From assembly GCA_009711825.1 (NCBI GenBank), contig VEMY01000023.1, forward strand, positions 1 to 32,765: a stretch of DNA of 32,765 nucleotides, given 5' to 3'. Origin of the DNA: Bacillota bacterium. GTDB taxonomy: Bacteria > Bacillota > Proteinivoracia > UBA4975 > VEMY01. Each line of letters starts with the position of its first letter. Within the stretch, counting starts at the first letter, position 1. The position numbers and the translations under genes are program-made. This document shows positions 26,357 through 32,765 of this stretch, piece after piece. Under the pieces are notes generated by a model that was given only the letters and a program-made list of their open reading frames with translations, did not search any database and had not been told where the DNA came from.

Positions 26357-27325
26357 ATGGAGAAGATTGCTATCGGGGGCGCGGCGCTGCCCCCTTATTT
26401 TATGGCGCCAATGGCGGGAGTCACCGACAAACCTTTTCGCCAGCTGGTCAGGGAATTTGGCTGTGGCCTGACTTTTACTGAGATGATCAGCGCCAAAGCC
26501 CTGAGCTATGACAATCATCGCACTTGGAAGATGCTCGACATTGCCGGTGAGGCGCCGGTTGCTGTTCAGTTGTTTGGCAGTGAACCGGGTGTGGTTGCCC
26601 AAGCTGCCGCTGGCGCCGAAAAGCAGGGCGCGCTTTTTGTAGATATTAACATGGGATGCCCGGCCCCGAAGATTGTAAACAATGGTGAGGGGGCCGCTTT
26701 GATGCGTAATCCTGACAGGGCCAGGGCGATTGTGGCAGCCGTTAAGGAGGCAGTAACTGTGCCTGTAACTGTAAAAATCCGCGCCGGCTGGGATGAACAT
26801 TCGCGTAATGCGGTTAGTTTCGCCCGCGGACTAGAGGCGGAAGGGGCCAGTATGGTGACTGTGCATGGGAGAACACGGGAACAATTTTATAGCGGTAAGG
26901 CCGAGTGGCAGGTAATCGCCGATGTACGGCAGGCGCTTAGGGTTCCTGTGATTGGGAACGGCGACATATGGACCGGTGAGGACGCCGTGGCCATGCATCA
27001 ACATACAGGTTGCCAGGGGGTAATGGCGGCCCGTGGCGCTTTGGGCAATCCTTGGTTGTTCCGGGAAATTGCAAGTGCATTTGCCGGGCAGGGATTTAAG
27101 CGCCCTTCGGTTTCGGAACGGTTGAATTTGGCGCTTCGCCACTTTGATATGCAGCTCTCTTATCGGGGTGAGTGTATGGGAATTGTTCAGATGCGTAAAC
27201 ACCTGTCTTGGTACCTAAAGGGACTGCCTGGCGCCACCGGGATGCGCAGCCAAATAATCCGGGAAACGGACCCACAGGCCGTGCGCGCCATTCTGCTCGA
27301 TTATTTGGAACGCCTGGAGGAGTAA
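26357..27325 (+). CDS. dusB: tRNA-dihydrouridine synthase DusB
   Basis: The 322-residue FMN enzyme reduces uridine to dihydrouridine in the tRNA D-loop. It is a TIM barrel with MAPMAGVTDKPFRQLVREFG, the catalytic Cys101 in NMGCPAPKIVNNGEGAALM, VTVKIRAGW, TVHGRTREQFYSG and VIGNGDIWT. The C-terminal helical domain includes MRKHLSWYLKGLPG. ATG 26357 follows GAGAGGTG. In B. subtilis dusB lies just upstream of lysS and an rRNA operon; here dusB is also followed by greA and an rRNA operon, so broad synteny holds. Confidence 0.95.
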   Translation: MEKIAIGGAALPPYFMAPMAGVTDKPFRQLVREFGCGLTFTEMISAKALSYDNHRTWKMLDIAGEAPVAVQLFGSEPGVVAQAAAGAEKQGALFVDINMGCPAPKIVNNGEGAALMRNPDRARAIVAAVKEAVTVPVTVKIRAGWDEHSRNAVSFARGLEAEGASMVTVHGRTREQFYSGKAEWQVIADVRQALRVPVIGNGDIWTGEDAVAMHQHTGCQGVMAARGALGNPWLFREIASAFAGQGFKRPSVSERLNLALRHFDMQLSYRGECMGIVQMRKHLSWYLKGLPGATGMRSQIIRETDPQAVRAILLDYLERLEE

Positions 27326-27328
27326 TTG

Positions 27329-27367
27329 TTGTGTGCTGCAGGTAAAGACGGTATACTTAGTGTATAC
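27329..27367 (+). promoter_or_regulatory. Promoter and operator-like palindrome upstream of the HTH gene
   Basis: TTGTGT (27329-27334), 17 bp, then TATACT (27352-27357) make a plausible sigma-A promoter. GTATAC (27351-27356) is repeated after a 5-base spacer as GTATAC (27362-27367); each half is itself palindromic. The repeat covers the -10 region, where a bound repressor would block transcription. The regulator encoded immediately downstream is the obvious candidate. Confidence 0.55.
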
Positions 27368-27393
27368 AGAATTGTGCACAAGGGGTGGACGGG

Positions 27394-27933
27394 GTGGAAA
27401 TAATCCGTATTGGTGAAAAGACCATCAGCCGTTGGCAAATTGATGCTTTAATTACCAAAGTACTTGAACTGCGCAGTCAGGGCCTGTCACAGCAGGAAGC
27501 GGCACAAAAACTCTCCATCGACCGGACGTTTATCTCTCGCCTGGAGAGCATTGGCGAGGTCCGCAAGGGGCCGGATTTGGCCGTGGTTGGTTTCCCTGTG
27601 GCCAACAGGGCTGAGTTGGAGGATATCTGCCGCAAATATGGGGTGGATTGGTGGTTGTTTTTTAGCGAGAAAGAGCGCTTAGACTTTGTTGAGCAAAAAT
27701 CAGGTTTGCAACTTTTTAATGACGTCATGGACCTGTTGACCCGTGTCCGTTCGTTCTCCACAATTGTTGTCCTTGGTTCCACCAGTCGCATTAAAATAAT
27801 CGAAGCGCTTTTGGATACGCGGGTTGTGGGATTCCCAATAGGAGAATCGCCATTGACCCGGGATGTGGTCGCCGATACTAATCAATTTGAGCAGGTAATC
27901 CGGTCTCTAAGCGCAAAGGGGGGACCTAAATGA
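27394..27933 (+). CDS. HTH transcriptional regulator of unknown target
   Basis: The product is about 179 residues. Residues 10-50 hold a helix-turn-helix of the Xre/sigma-like type (LRSQGLSQQEAAQKLSIDRT, continuing FISRLESIGEVRKG). The remainder, with VVGFPVANRAELEDICRKYG, WWLFFSEKER and TIVVLGSTSRIKIIEALLDT, is an alpha/beta domain I do not recognise, perhaps ligand binding. The start is GTG 27394 by spacing from AAGGGG; GTG 27385 overlaps that RBS. It overlaps the next gene by ATGA and is probably cotranscribed with it. The palindrome GTATAC-N5-GTATAC lies just upstream, consistent with autoregulation. I believe this gene pair is conserved near dusB/greA in related Clostridia, but I cannot verify that here. 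Confidence 0.65.
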   Translation: MEIIRIGEKTISRWQIDALITKVLELRSQGLSQQEAAQKLSIDRTFISRLESIGEVRKGPDLAVVGFPVANRAELEDICRKYGVDWWLFFSEKERLDFVEQKSGLQLFNDVMDLLTRVRSFSTIVVLGSTSRIKIIEALLDTRVVGFPIGESPLTRDVVADTNQFEQVIRSLSAKGGPK

Positions 27934-28829
27934 AGCGAGTCGTGAGTATCAGTTTAGGTTCCAGTCGCAGAGATCACCAGGCCGAAGTCCAATTTAACGG
28001 GGTTCGTTTCCAGGTGGAACGCCGGGGCACCGATGGCGACATGAAAAAAATGATTGCCATGGTTTCTGAATTGGATGGAAAGGTGGATGCCTTTGGTCTA
28101 GGCGGTATTGATCTCTATGTAGGAACCCCGGGACGACGCTATATTTTTCGCGACGCCAAGAACATTGTCAAGGCAGCCAGGAAGACGCCGGTGGTGGATG
28201 GCAGCGGGCTGAAAAATACGCTTGAGCGCAACACCATCAAGTACTTGGCGGAAAAGTTGGGTTGGTCATTCGCCGAAAAAAAAGTGTTACTAATTAGCGC
28301 CTTGGACCGGTGGGGCATGGCGGAGACACTTGCCCAGTATGGGAGCAGTCTTTTGATCGGCGATTTCATGTTCACCCTTGGTTTGCCCTTTCCGATTCGA
28401 AAATTGAAGACAATTGACCGGGTTGCCCGGATTCTGGCGCCGCTCGTTGTGCAATTGCCTTTTAGTATCGTTTACCCCACAGGAAAAAAACAAGACTCCA
28501 GTGACGGTCGATTGGCCCGTTACTTTAATGACAAGGACATAATTGCCGGAGATTTTAACTATATATATAAACATATGCCCCGGAACATGGAGGGTTTGAA
28601 GTTAATTACCAACACTGTCACCGCAACAGATATCGATGAACTCCGGAGCCGGGGTGTAAAGACGTTGGTCACCACTACGCCGGCACTAAATGGTCGCTCC
28701 TTTGGCACCAATGTCATGGAGGCTGTTCTGGTCGCTTATGCTGGGCGCGACTCTGAGCTATCACCGGAAGAATATAACCGGCTGCTGGCTGAGTTAAAAT
28801 TTGTGCCGCGGGTGGAAGACCTCTCTTAG
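27930..28829 (+). CDS. Protein of the family often annotated quinate 5-dehydrogenase; function unknown
   Basis: The 299-residue soluble protein shows a probable Rossmann-type segment, KKVLLISALDRWGMAETLAQ then YGSSLLIGDFMFTLGLPFPI. Nearby are KLKTIDRVARILAPLVVQLP, VYPTGKKQ, ITNTVTATDIDELRSRGVKT and TTPALNGRSFGTNVMEA. I recall near-identical motif order in clostridial proteins labelled quinate 5-dehydrogenase, a label I regard as automatic transfer: there is no GxGxxG nucleotide motif and no shikimate/quinate genes are nearby. The N-terminus, VVSISLGSSRRDHQAEVQF, and the line FGLGGIDLYV are also distinctive. ATG 27930 overlaps the regulator stop. It may be an oxidoreductase or a binding protein controlled by the upstream regulator. 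Confidence 0.6.
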   Translation: MKRVVSISLGSSRRDHQAEVQFNGVRFQVERRGTDGDMKKMIAMVSELDGKVDAFGLGGIDLYVGTPGRRYIFRDAKNIVKAARKTPVVDGSGLKNTLERNTIKYLAEKLGWSFAEKKVLLISALDRWGMAETLAQYGSSLLIGDFMFTLGLPFPIRKLKTIDRVARILAPLVVQLPFSIVYPTGKKQDSSDGRLARYFNDKDIIAGDFNYIYKHMPRNMEGLKLITNTVTATDIDELRSRGVKTLVTTTPALNGRSFGTNVMEAVLVAYAGRDSELSPEEYNRLLAELKFVPRVEDLS

Positions 28830-28841
28830 GAGCGGTGCTTT

Positions 28842-29804
28842 GTGGACTTCGCGTTTATAAGCTGTCCGGTAACGCTGAGCCAATTGCGGCTTAGTCGCCC
28901 AGGCTTACGTTTGATCCCCGGCGGTTTGCTGTCGGGGTTAAATCGTTTTCTGCCGATAAAAGAGAAGGCAATGTTGGATGTGGCCGGTGCCCCTGGTGTT
29001 ATCCTGGAATATCCCGGGTTACCAGAATACCTGGTTGATCTTTCCCCTTCGGCAATTGAAAAAAAAGCTGTCCAGATAGGCAAAATATTAGCAGCTAATA
29101 ATATAAAAATTTTGGGTCTGGAAGATAGCTTGCAGCCGCTGGCCCCGGTAATCTGTGCAGAGCACCCGGTGCGTATACCCACTGGTTTGACGATAACGCT
29201 AGCGGCCCTGCTTGCTGTTTTTAGTAATTTTTTAAGCGAGAACACAAATTCCCGCGCCGTTATTATTAGTCCACTATCCCCGCCCGGTGCAGTTATTGCT
29301 CGTCTGTTGGCGCCTCGCTTGCGCTCGCTGGTTTTGGTTTCCAATCTACGGCCCGGCCTGAAACGACTTGCACAAAAAATTATTCAGGAAACCGGCACCG
29401 CCAGTGTACTCAGTCACTGGCATCCAGGTTTGCTGCCGGAAACCGATATAATAATTGATTTGGCTGGCCTGGATCTGTCCGAGTTAAAATCTCCAGCATT
29501 GATCTGGCAGCCATATGGCGGAAGACCACCGCAGAGCGCACGTACGCTTGGCCTTCCACTTTTGGATTTTCCGGGGGTTCCGGCTGTGCACGGCGACTTG
29601 CCGGCAGGCATTCTTCGCCCTAATTTAACTGAAGCAATATTAGTGGCCACCGGTGAACGCAGGCTATGGGCACGTAATTTTAATGAATTAACTGCCGCCA
29701 ATGTTATAACAGCCAGTAAGCAAAGCCGTGTCTGCAAGCTGCGTGTTACAGCCAGCTGCCTGGATGGATATATCCATTGGTTTCCTGCACCAATAGAAAT
29801 TTGA
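28842..29804 (+). CDS. Uncharacterised Rossmann-like protein, third gene of the cassette
   Basis: The 320-residue protein is not one I can name. Residues 115-230 read like the dehydrogenase core of acyl-ACP reductase or shikimate-dehydrogenase-type enzymes: RIPTGLTITLAALLAVFSNF, then AVIISPLSPPGAVIARLLAP, then SLVLVSNLRPGLKRLAQKI. In true dehydrogenases the second segment holds a glycine-rich GxGxxG loop; here it is PLSPPG, so NAD(P) binding may be lost. A later strand (DIIIDLAGLDLSELKSPALI) fits the usual end of such a domain. The N-terminal 100 residues may form a substrate domain. The start is GTG 28842, with TAGGAG at 28827-28832. The stop codon is embedded in the -35 box of the greA promoter. 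Cotranscription with the two upstream genes is likely. Confidence 0.55.
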   Translation: MDFAFISCPVTLSQLRLSRPGLRLIPGGLLSGLNRFLPIKEKAMLDVAGAPGVILEYPGLPEYLVDLSPSAIEKKAVQIGKILAANNIKILGLEDSLQPLAPVICAEHPVRIPTGLTITLAALLAVFSNFLSENTNSRAVIISPLSPPGAVIARLLAPRLRSLVLVSNLRPGLKRLAQKIIQETGTASVLSHWHPGLLPETDIIIDLAGLDLSELKSPALIWQPYGGRPPQSARTLGLPLLDFPGVPAVHGDLPAGILRPNLTEAILVATGERRLWARNFNELTAANVITASKQSRVCKLRVTASCLDGYIHWFPAPIEI

Positions 29805-29829
29805 CAAATTAAATCCACCGGTTTATAAT
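29801..29829 (+). promoter_or_regulatory. Consensus sigma-A promoter upstream of greA
   Basis: TTGACA (29801-29806), exactly 17 bp, then TATAAT (29824-29829): a perfect consensus promoter. The -35 overlaps the stop codon of the upstream gene. It predicts a leader of about 117 nt before greA. Confidence 0.88.
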
Positions 29830-29867
29830 TGTGGAAAGTTTGCCCCGGGTAATTTCTCATGGTATAT

Positions 29868-29902
29868 ATTGCCGCTGTTTTATTGAATAAAGCAGCGGCA
29901 AT
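29868..29902 (+). promoter_or_regulatory. Long hairpin in the greA leader
   Basis: ATTGCCGCTG (29868-29877) pairs with CAGCGGCAAT (29893-29902), and the stem continues inward through TTTTAT/ATAAAG (one G-T pair) to a 3-base loop, about 16 bp in all. It lies after the promoter, followed by TTACATATCATTTT, a weak T-tract. It may be a terminator/attenuator for greA or the 3' end of a short RNA of about 67 nt. Confidence 0.6.
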
Positions 29903-29952
29903 TTACATATCATTTTCTAACAGGTGGCAATACTGGAAGTAAAGGAGAGAGA

Positions 29953-30432
29953 GTGTTGAATAATAAAGAAGTTATACTAACTCCTGACGGGTTTAAGCGA
30001 CTTGAAGATGAACTTGAATTTTTGCGCACAGCCCGCCGCAAAGAGGTGGCTGAGAGGATAAAAGTTGCCATCGGCTTTGGCGATATCAGTGAGAACTCTG
30101 AATACGAGGACGCCAAGAAGGAGCAGGCCTTTGTGGAAGGACGAATCCTGACCCTGGAAAAGATGTTGCGTAACGCACGTGTTTTGGATGATGATGAGAT
30201 TACGACTGAGACTGTTAGTCTTGGGGCAACAGTAATGCTTAAAGACCTGGAGTACGACGAAGAGATTGAGTACGTCCTGGTCTCCAGCGCTGAGGCAGAT
30301 CCCGCTCAAAGTAAAATCTCCATTGAATCGCCGGTGGGTAAAGCTATTATTGGTCATCCGGTAGGTGATGTGGTGGAAGTGAACGTTCCTGCTGGAACTC
30401 TAAAATACGAAATCATGGCAATACGTAAATAA
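29953..30432 (+). CDS. greA: Transcription elongation factor GreA
   Basis: The 159-residue factor rescues backtracked RNA polymerase by stimulating transcript cleavage. The N-terminal coiled coil (residues 1-76) has [40 protein letters not shown] and [18 protein letters not shown], with the acidic tip residues in the [12 protein letters not shown] turn. The C-terminal FKBP-like domain ends [19 protein letters not shown]. Start is GTG 29953 or TTG 29956 after AAAGGAGAG (29941-29949). Length matches the family (about 158). It is followed by a terminator, so it is probably monocistronic from the promoter at 29801. Confidence 0.96.
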   Translation: MLNNKEVILTPDGFKRLEDELEFLRTARRKEVAERIKVAIGFGDISENSEYEDAKKEQAFVEGRILTLEKMLRNARVLDDDEITTETVSLGATVMLKDLEYDEEIEYVLVSSAEADPAQSKISIESPVGKAIIGHPVGDVVEVNVPAGTLKYEIMAIRK

Positions 30433-30456
30433 AAAGCCCAAACGGGCTTTTTATTT
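30431..30456 (+). terminator. Intrinsic terminator after greA
   Basis: AAAAAGCCC-AAAC-GGGCTTTTT (30431-30452), then ATTTT: a strong rho-independent terminator overlapping the stop codon region. Confidence 0.93.
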
Positions 30457-30479
30457 TGTAAACTTACTTGAGTTACAGA

Positions 30480-30498
30480 TTAGCGTTGTAAACGCTAA
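30480..30498. repeat. Perfect 8-bp palindrome upstream of the rRNA promoters
   Basis: TTAGCGTT-GTA-AACGCTAA. It has no T-tract, so it is more likely a protein-binding site or chance than a terminator. Confidence 0.35.
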
Positions 30499-30574
30499 GA
30501 TGAGAATAATGACTGCATGCCAAAATAACCCTATATAATGATATTTATTTTTTTTAACCTGGAACAAATTGACG

Positions 30575-30603
30575 TTGATTTTGTATCTAAAAGTGTGTAT
30601 TCT
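30575..30603 (+). promoter_or_regulatory. Possible rRNA promoter P1
   Basis: TTGATT (30575-30580), 17 bp, TATTCT (30598-30603), with an A/T-rich stretch upstream (30541-30556) that could act as an UP element. The hexamers are imperfect. Confidence 0.35.
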
Positions 30604-30652
30604 AGTCTTTGTCGCCACAACACGGCGGCAAAAAAACGAAGTGACTTTGGTC

Positions 30653-30681
30653 TTGACACTTCGCCGAAGCTGTGGTAATAT
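30653..30681 (+). promoter_or_regulatory. rRNA operon promoter P2
   Basis: TTGACA (30653-30658), 17 bp, then TAATAT (30676-30681) preceded by TGG, an extended -10. It is about 200 bp before the 16S gene. Confidence 0.8.
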
Positions 30682-30795
30682 AACTCTTGCCGTCGTGAGA
30701 CGGCGTTGCATTCTGTCAGGTGAGCACGAAGCTGACCGACAAGCAATGAGGGGTTCGGCATTTTCGGCGACGAAGTCGGCGAAAAGCCGTATGAG

Positions 30796-30826
30796 ATCCT
30801 TGAAAACTGAACAGTGAGTAAGAGAA
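30796..30826 (+). ncRNA. 16S rRNA leader: 5' arm of the processing stalk with boxA-like sequence
   Basis: The segment with TGAAAACTGAACAGTGAGT (30801-30819) is complementary, with few mismatches, to ACTCACTGTTCTGTTTTGA (32537-32555) beyond the 16S 3' end. The two would form the long RNase III stem that loops out pre-16S rRNA. The preceding GATCCTTGAAAACTGA is the usual Firmicutes leader element near boxA. Confidence 0.75.
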
Positions 30827-30874
30827 GCGATTTAAACCAGTTGTTTTTGAGAGTTTCAGACTCTCTTCGAAATT

Positions 30875-32765
<1,891 letters not shown>

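Noticed and set aside
30453-30560. Second terminator after greA at the TTAGCGTT palindrome
   Set aside because: No T-tract follows and a strong terminator already lies at 30431; kept only as a palindrome.
30569-30817. 82-codon frame in the rRNA promoter region
   Set aside because: It spans the promoters and leader of the rRNA operon, has no RBS and no recognisable protein features.

Overview
The window looks like the chromosome of an anaerobic, endospore-forming member of the Firmicutes (Clostridia or a neighbouring class). The reasons are the dense set of sporulation genes (spoVT, spoVB-like, spoIID-like, yabP, yabQ, spoIIE), strong AGGAGG-type ribosome binding sites, frequent GTG/TTG starts, and a gene order matching the origin-proximal mfd-spoVT-yabM-yabN-yabP-yabQ-divIC-yabR-tRNA-spoIIE-tilS-hprT-ftsH block of Bacillus and Clostridia. 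I cannot name the genus from sequence reading alone; Dethiobacter- or Peptococcaceae-like lineages are guesses.

Layout. 1-780: a decayed IS3-family transposase on the minus strand, cut at its 3' end at a nested inverted repeat. 894-7102: sporulation and cell-division cluster (spoVT, spoVB-like flippase, a shortened mazG, hup, a SpoIID-like lipoprotein, yabP, yabQ, divIC, S1-domain yabR). 7211-7368: initiator tRNA-Met and tRNA-Val. 7519-9870: spoIIE behind a Spo0A-type promoter. 10008-13800: tilS, hprT, ftsH. 13802-20984: a histidine-degradation operon, hutH-hutU-ftcD-hutI-fhs, with a hairpin and small leader ORF between promoter and hutH. 21039-22433 (minus): a membrane protein resembling a CPBP/CAAX protease with altered catalytic residues. 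22569-27325: nadA-nadB-nadC, a CoA-binding protein and dusB. 27394-29804: a three-gene cassette of unknown role (HTH regulator, a protein of the family usually labelled quinate 5-dehydrogenase, and a Rossmann-like protein), with a palindrome over its promoter. 29953-30432: greA with a hairpin in its leader. 30560-32765: rRNA leader with promoters, a complete 16S rRNA gene, and the start of the 16S-23S spacer.

How the parts work together. The hut operon would convert histidine to urocanate, imidazolonepropionate, formiminoglutamate and then glutamate plus formimino-tetrahydrofolate. Formate-THF ligase at the end of the operon suggests the one-carbon unit is released as formate with ATP gain, or fed to acetogenic C1 metabolism; the cyclodeaminase this needs is not in the window. 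nadABC gives de novo NAD synthesis from aspartate. The sporulation genes cover asymmetric division and sigma-F activation (SpoIIE), peptidoglycan remodelling (SpoIID-like, SpoVB-like) and forespore control (SpoVT).

Most of the window is ordinary, well-conserved chromosome. The points most worth a second look are the hut leader, the unknown three-gene cassette with its operator-like palindrome, the half-methylase MazG, the Cys-rich SpoVT sensor domain, the greA leader hairpin, and the repeated hairpin modules flanking the 16S gene. I see no CRISPR array, prophage or obvious defence system.
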